Of a stretch of DNA of 32,382 nt, positions 31,053 through 32,382 are shown piece after piece. The translations under genes and the position numbers were made by a program. Position 1 is the stretch's first letter, and each line of letters starts with the position of its first letter. Source of the DNA: Sulfurimonas sp. (GTDB lineage Bacteria > Campylobacterota > Campylobacteria > Campylobacterales > Sulfurimonadaceae); contig JALWLL010000109.1 in NCBI GenBank assembly GCA_026996295.1, forward strand, positions 1 to 32,382. The letters run 5' to 3'. The notes under the pieces are model-generated. The model searched no databases. It worked only from the letters and a program-made list of their open reading frames with translations, and was not told the DNA's origin.

Positions 31053-32365
31053 TCTCCAAAGACACTAAAAAAGTTTTTTCTCTGGCACTTCCTGCAGCTC
31101 TAAAACACTTAGTAGATATACTTCAAATTCTTATAGATATGCTTATGGTGGGGATGGTGAGTGTGAGTGCGCTGGCTGCTGTTGGTATGAGTATGCAGTT
31201 TATGATGATCATCAATGTGCTTATGACGCTTTATGTTGTGGGTGGCAATGCGCTTATTTCACGCTTTATCGGACAGGGGCGAAAAAAGCGGGCTTCGGCA
31301 CTTCTGTTTTCACTGACCCTTTTTGCTATGGTTCTTTCTGTTTTTGTAAGTATTGGAGGTTATTTGGGAAGTGAGTCCATATATGCACTCATGGGCGCTC
31401 AAGCAGACGTGGTGCATCAGGGGTCACTTTATTTCAAGATCATCTCTTTGGGGATTGTTGTTATTTTTATAGATACACTGCTCTATAATGCACTTTCTGC
31501 AGCGGGAGATACTAAAAGCTCTCTTTATATCAAGCTTTTCTCCTCTGCATTGAATGCATTGTTAAACTATACTTTTATTTTTGGTCACTTTGGTTTTGAA
31601 GCGATGGGGATTGAGGGTGCTGCTATTGCGACTATCATTGCATACAGTTTTAATGTGCTAGCATACTTTTTTCTTTTAAAACTTCCAAGAGCAAAGCTTG
31701 GAATTATCCCCATTTTTAGAAGCCGTGATCTCAAACGTGTGTGGAGTGTCGGATGGAGTGCAGCACTTGATCGTGGCATATCAAGTCTCTCATTTTTGGT
31801 TTTTGTTGCCATCATCACAGCCTATGGTACAGCAGAGCTTGCCGGATATCAGGTGGGCTTGCGTATTGAAGGGATAGCTTTTATGCCCGGTTTTGGTTTT
31901 GCCATTGCAGCTATGGCACTTGTAGGGCAAAATCTAGGTGCACAAAAGTATGAAAAAGCATATGCCATGGGTATTATAAGTGGACGGATCGCGTATGTAT
32001 TTATGGGAAGTGTGGGGTTGTTTCTCATACTGTTTCCAGAGTTTTTGGTGGGGTTCTTTACTAAAGATGAGGCTACAGTTACCATAGCATCACACTATCT
32101 TATACTCGTGGGTCTCGCACAGATTCCACTTGCGATAAACTTTGTGTACGGGGCAGCACTTCGAGGGGCCGGGGCGACAAAAACAACACTCAAGATCAAC
32201 CTTTTTTCATTATGGTTCTTTAGAGTGATACCATCCTATGTAGCATATACAATGGGTTTTGGAGTTATTGCTATCTTTGTCATTATGAATATTGAAACAT
32301 TGATCAAAGGGATTATCTACTGGCGTATCTATGCCCAAAGGAAATGGCTCTATACAAAAGTTTAG
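31040..32365 (+). CDS. MATE family multidrug/metabolite exporter, unusual start
   Basis: The protein has about 12 membrane segments and matches MATE (NorM/DinF) exporters: LMVGMVSVSALAAVGMSMQF, GNALISRFIGQGRKK, and the second-half counterpart ALVGQNLGAQKYEKAY. The frame is open from 31028 and residues before the first ATG (31139) still look like MATE (VFSLALPAALKHLVDIL), the first helix. No ATG, GTG or TTG occurs between 31028 and 31139; ATT at 31040 (GAGGT upstream) or CTG at 31049, overlapping the TGA as CTGA, are candidates. From 31040 it has 441 residues, the family length; from 31139 it has 408 and lacks that helix. Substrate unknown. Confidence 0.85.
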   Translation: MAKLISKDTKKVFSLALPAALKHLVDILQILIDMLMVGMVSVSALAAVGMSMQFMMIINVLMTLYVVGGNALISRFIGQGRKKRASALLFSLTLFAMVLSVFVSIGGYLGSESIYALMGAQADVVHQGSLYFKIISLGIVVIFIDTLLYNALSAAGDTKSSLYIKLFSSALNALLNYTFIFGHFGFEAMGIEGAAIATIIAYSFNVLAYFFLLKLPRAKLGIIPIFRSRDLKRVWSVGWSAALDRGISSLSFLVFVAIITAYGTAELAGYQVGLRIEGIAFMPGFGFAIAAMALVGQNLGAQKYEKAYAMGIISGRIAYVFMGSVGLFLILFPEFLVGFFTKDEATVTIASHYLILVGLAQIPLAINFVYGAALRGAGATKTTLKINLFSLWFFRVIPSYVAYTMGFGVIAIFVIMNIETLIKGIIYWRIYAQRKWLYTKV

Positions 32366-32382
32366 TATATCTTTTGCAGAGA

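Noticed and set aside
31915-31935. A second GG-N10-GC sigma-54-like match (TGGCACTTGTAGGGCA)
   Set aside because: It lies deep inside the MATE gene, the -12 part does not match TTGC, and no gene starts after it.
1-32382. tRNA, rRNA, CRISPR, insertion sequence or prophage
   Set aside because: No cloverleaf, direct-repeat array, transposase or integrase was seen, and there is no gap large enough to hide one.

Overview
The window is an AT-rich, gene-dense stretch of a Campylobacterota (epsilonproteobacterial) chromosome, most like a free-living sulfur-oxidising genus such as Sulfurimonas or a relative. The genus is an inference. The class rests on the block argG - rplI - hslV - hslU - era - csd6, whose order I know from Helicobacter and Campylobacter, on Csd4/Csd6-type cell-shape peptidases, on an MTAN of the aminofutalosine menaquinone type, and on the short extended -10 promoters (TGnTATAAT) with poor -35 boxes. 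I saw no tRNA, rRNA, CRISPR array, insertion sequence or prophage. No gap between genes exceeds about 140 bases.

Left part, + strand (1-11.7 kb). The window opens at the tail of a surface-polysaccharide cluster: the end of a probable glycosyltransferase, a CapK/PaaK-like adenylate-forming enzyme, a short hexapeptide acetyltransferase, a membrane-anchored DUF218 (YdcF/SanA-like) protein and a GalE-type epimerase. Envelope genes pal and cpoB follow, without tolB. Next comes a tight group: a SlyD-like FKBP isomerase, a degenerate enhancer-binding-like ATPase with a Fis-type helix-turn-helix, fabD, a nitrilase-family amidase, the MTA/SAH nucleosidase and a TtcA-like PP-loop protein. A lineage-specific hypothetical gene lies convergent on the - strand, then yebC and a YigZ/IMPACT gene on +.

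Central part, - strand (28.7 down to 11.7 kb). argG, a fusion of a ferredoxin-thioredoxin-reductase-like domain to rhodanese, and rplI lead into an almost gapless 14-gene run: hslV, hslU, era, csd6, csd4, then an MSHA-type pilus/secretion locus in the order mshI-J-K-L-M-N-(unknown)-E-G. Most junctions overlap or are separated by fewer than 20 bases. The msh genes encode the whole inner-membrane platform, the secretin and the assembly ATPase, but no pilin, minor pilin or prepilin peptidase is present. The unknown exported protein between mshN and mshE is the best candidate here for an undescribed component.

Right part. A lone flaG on - has a near-perfect sigma-28 promoter in the divergent gap. 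On + an MFS exporter, two tiny uncharacterised proteins and a MATE exporter form an overlapping cluster. The MATE frame extends upstream of its first ATG with conserved sequence but has no canonical start codon, and a perfect sigma-54 -24/-12 match sits at this junction.

The strongest leads are the pilin-less msh locus with its extra gene, the adjacent csd6-csd4 pair with a classical His zinc ligand in Csd4, the FTR-rhodanese fusion, the degenerate Fis-type ATPase, the TtcA-like protein lacking one cluster cysteine, and an inverted repeat over the hslV promoter and ribosome-binding site. All calls come from reading the sequence; no database search was possible.
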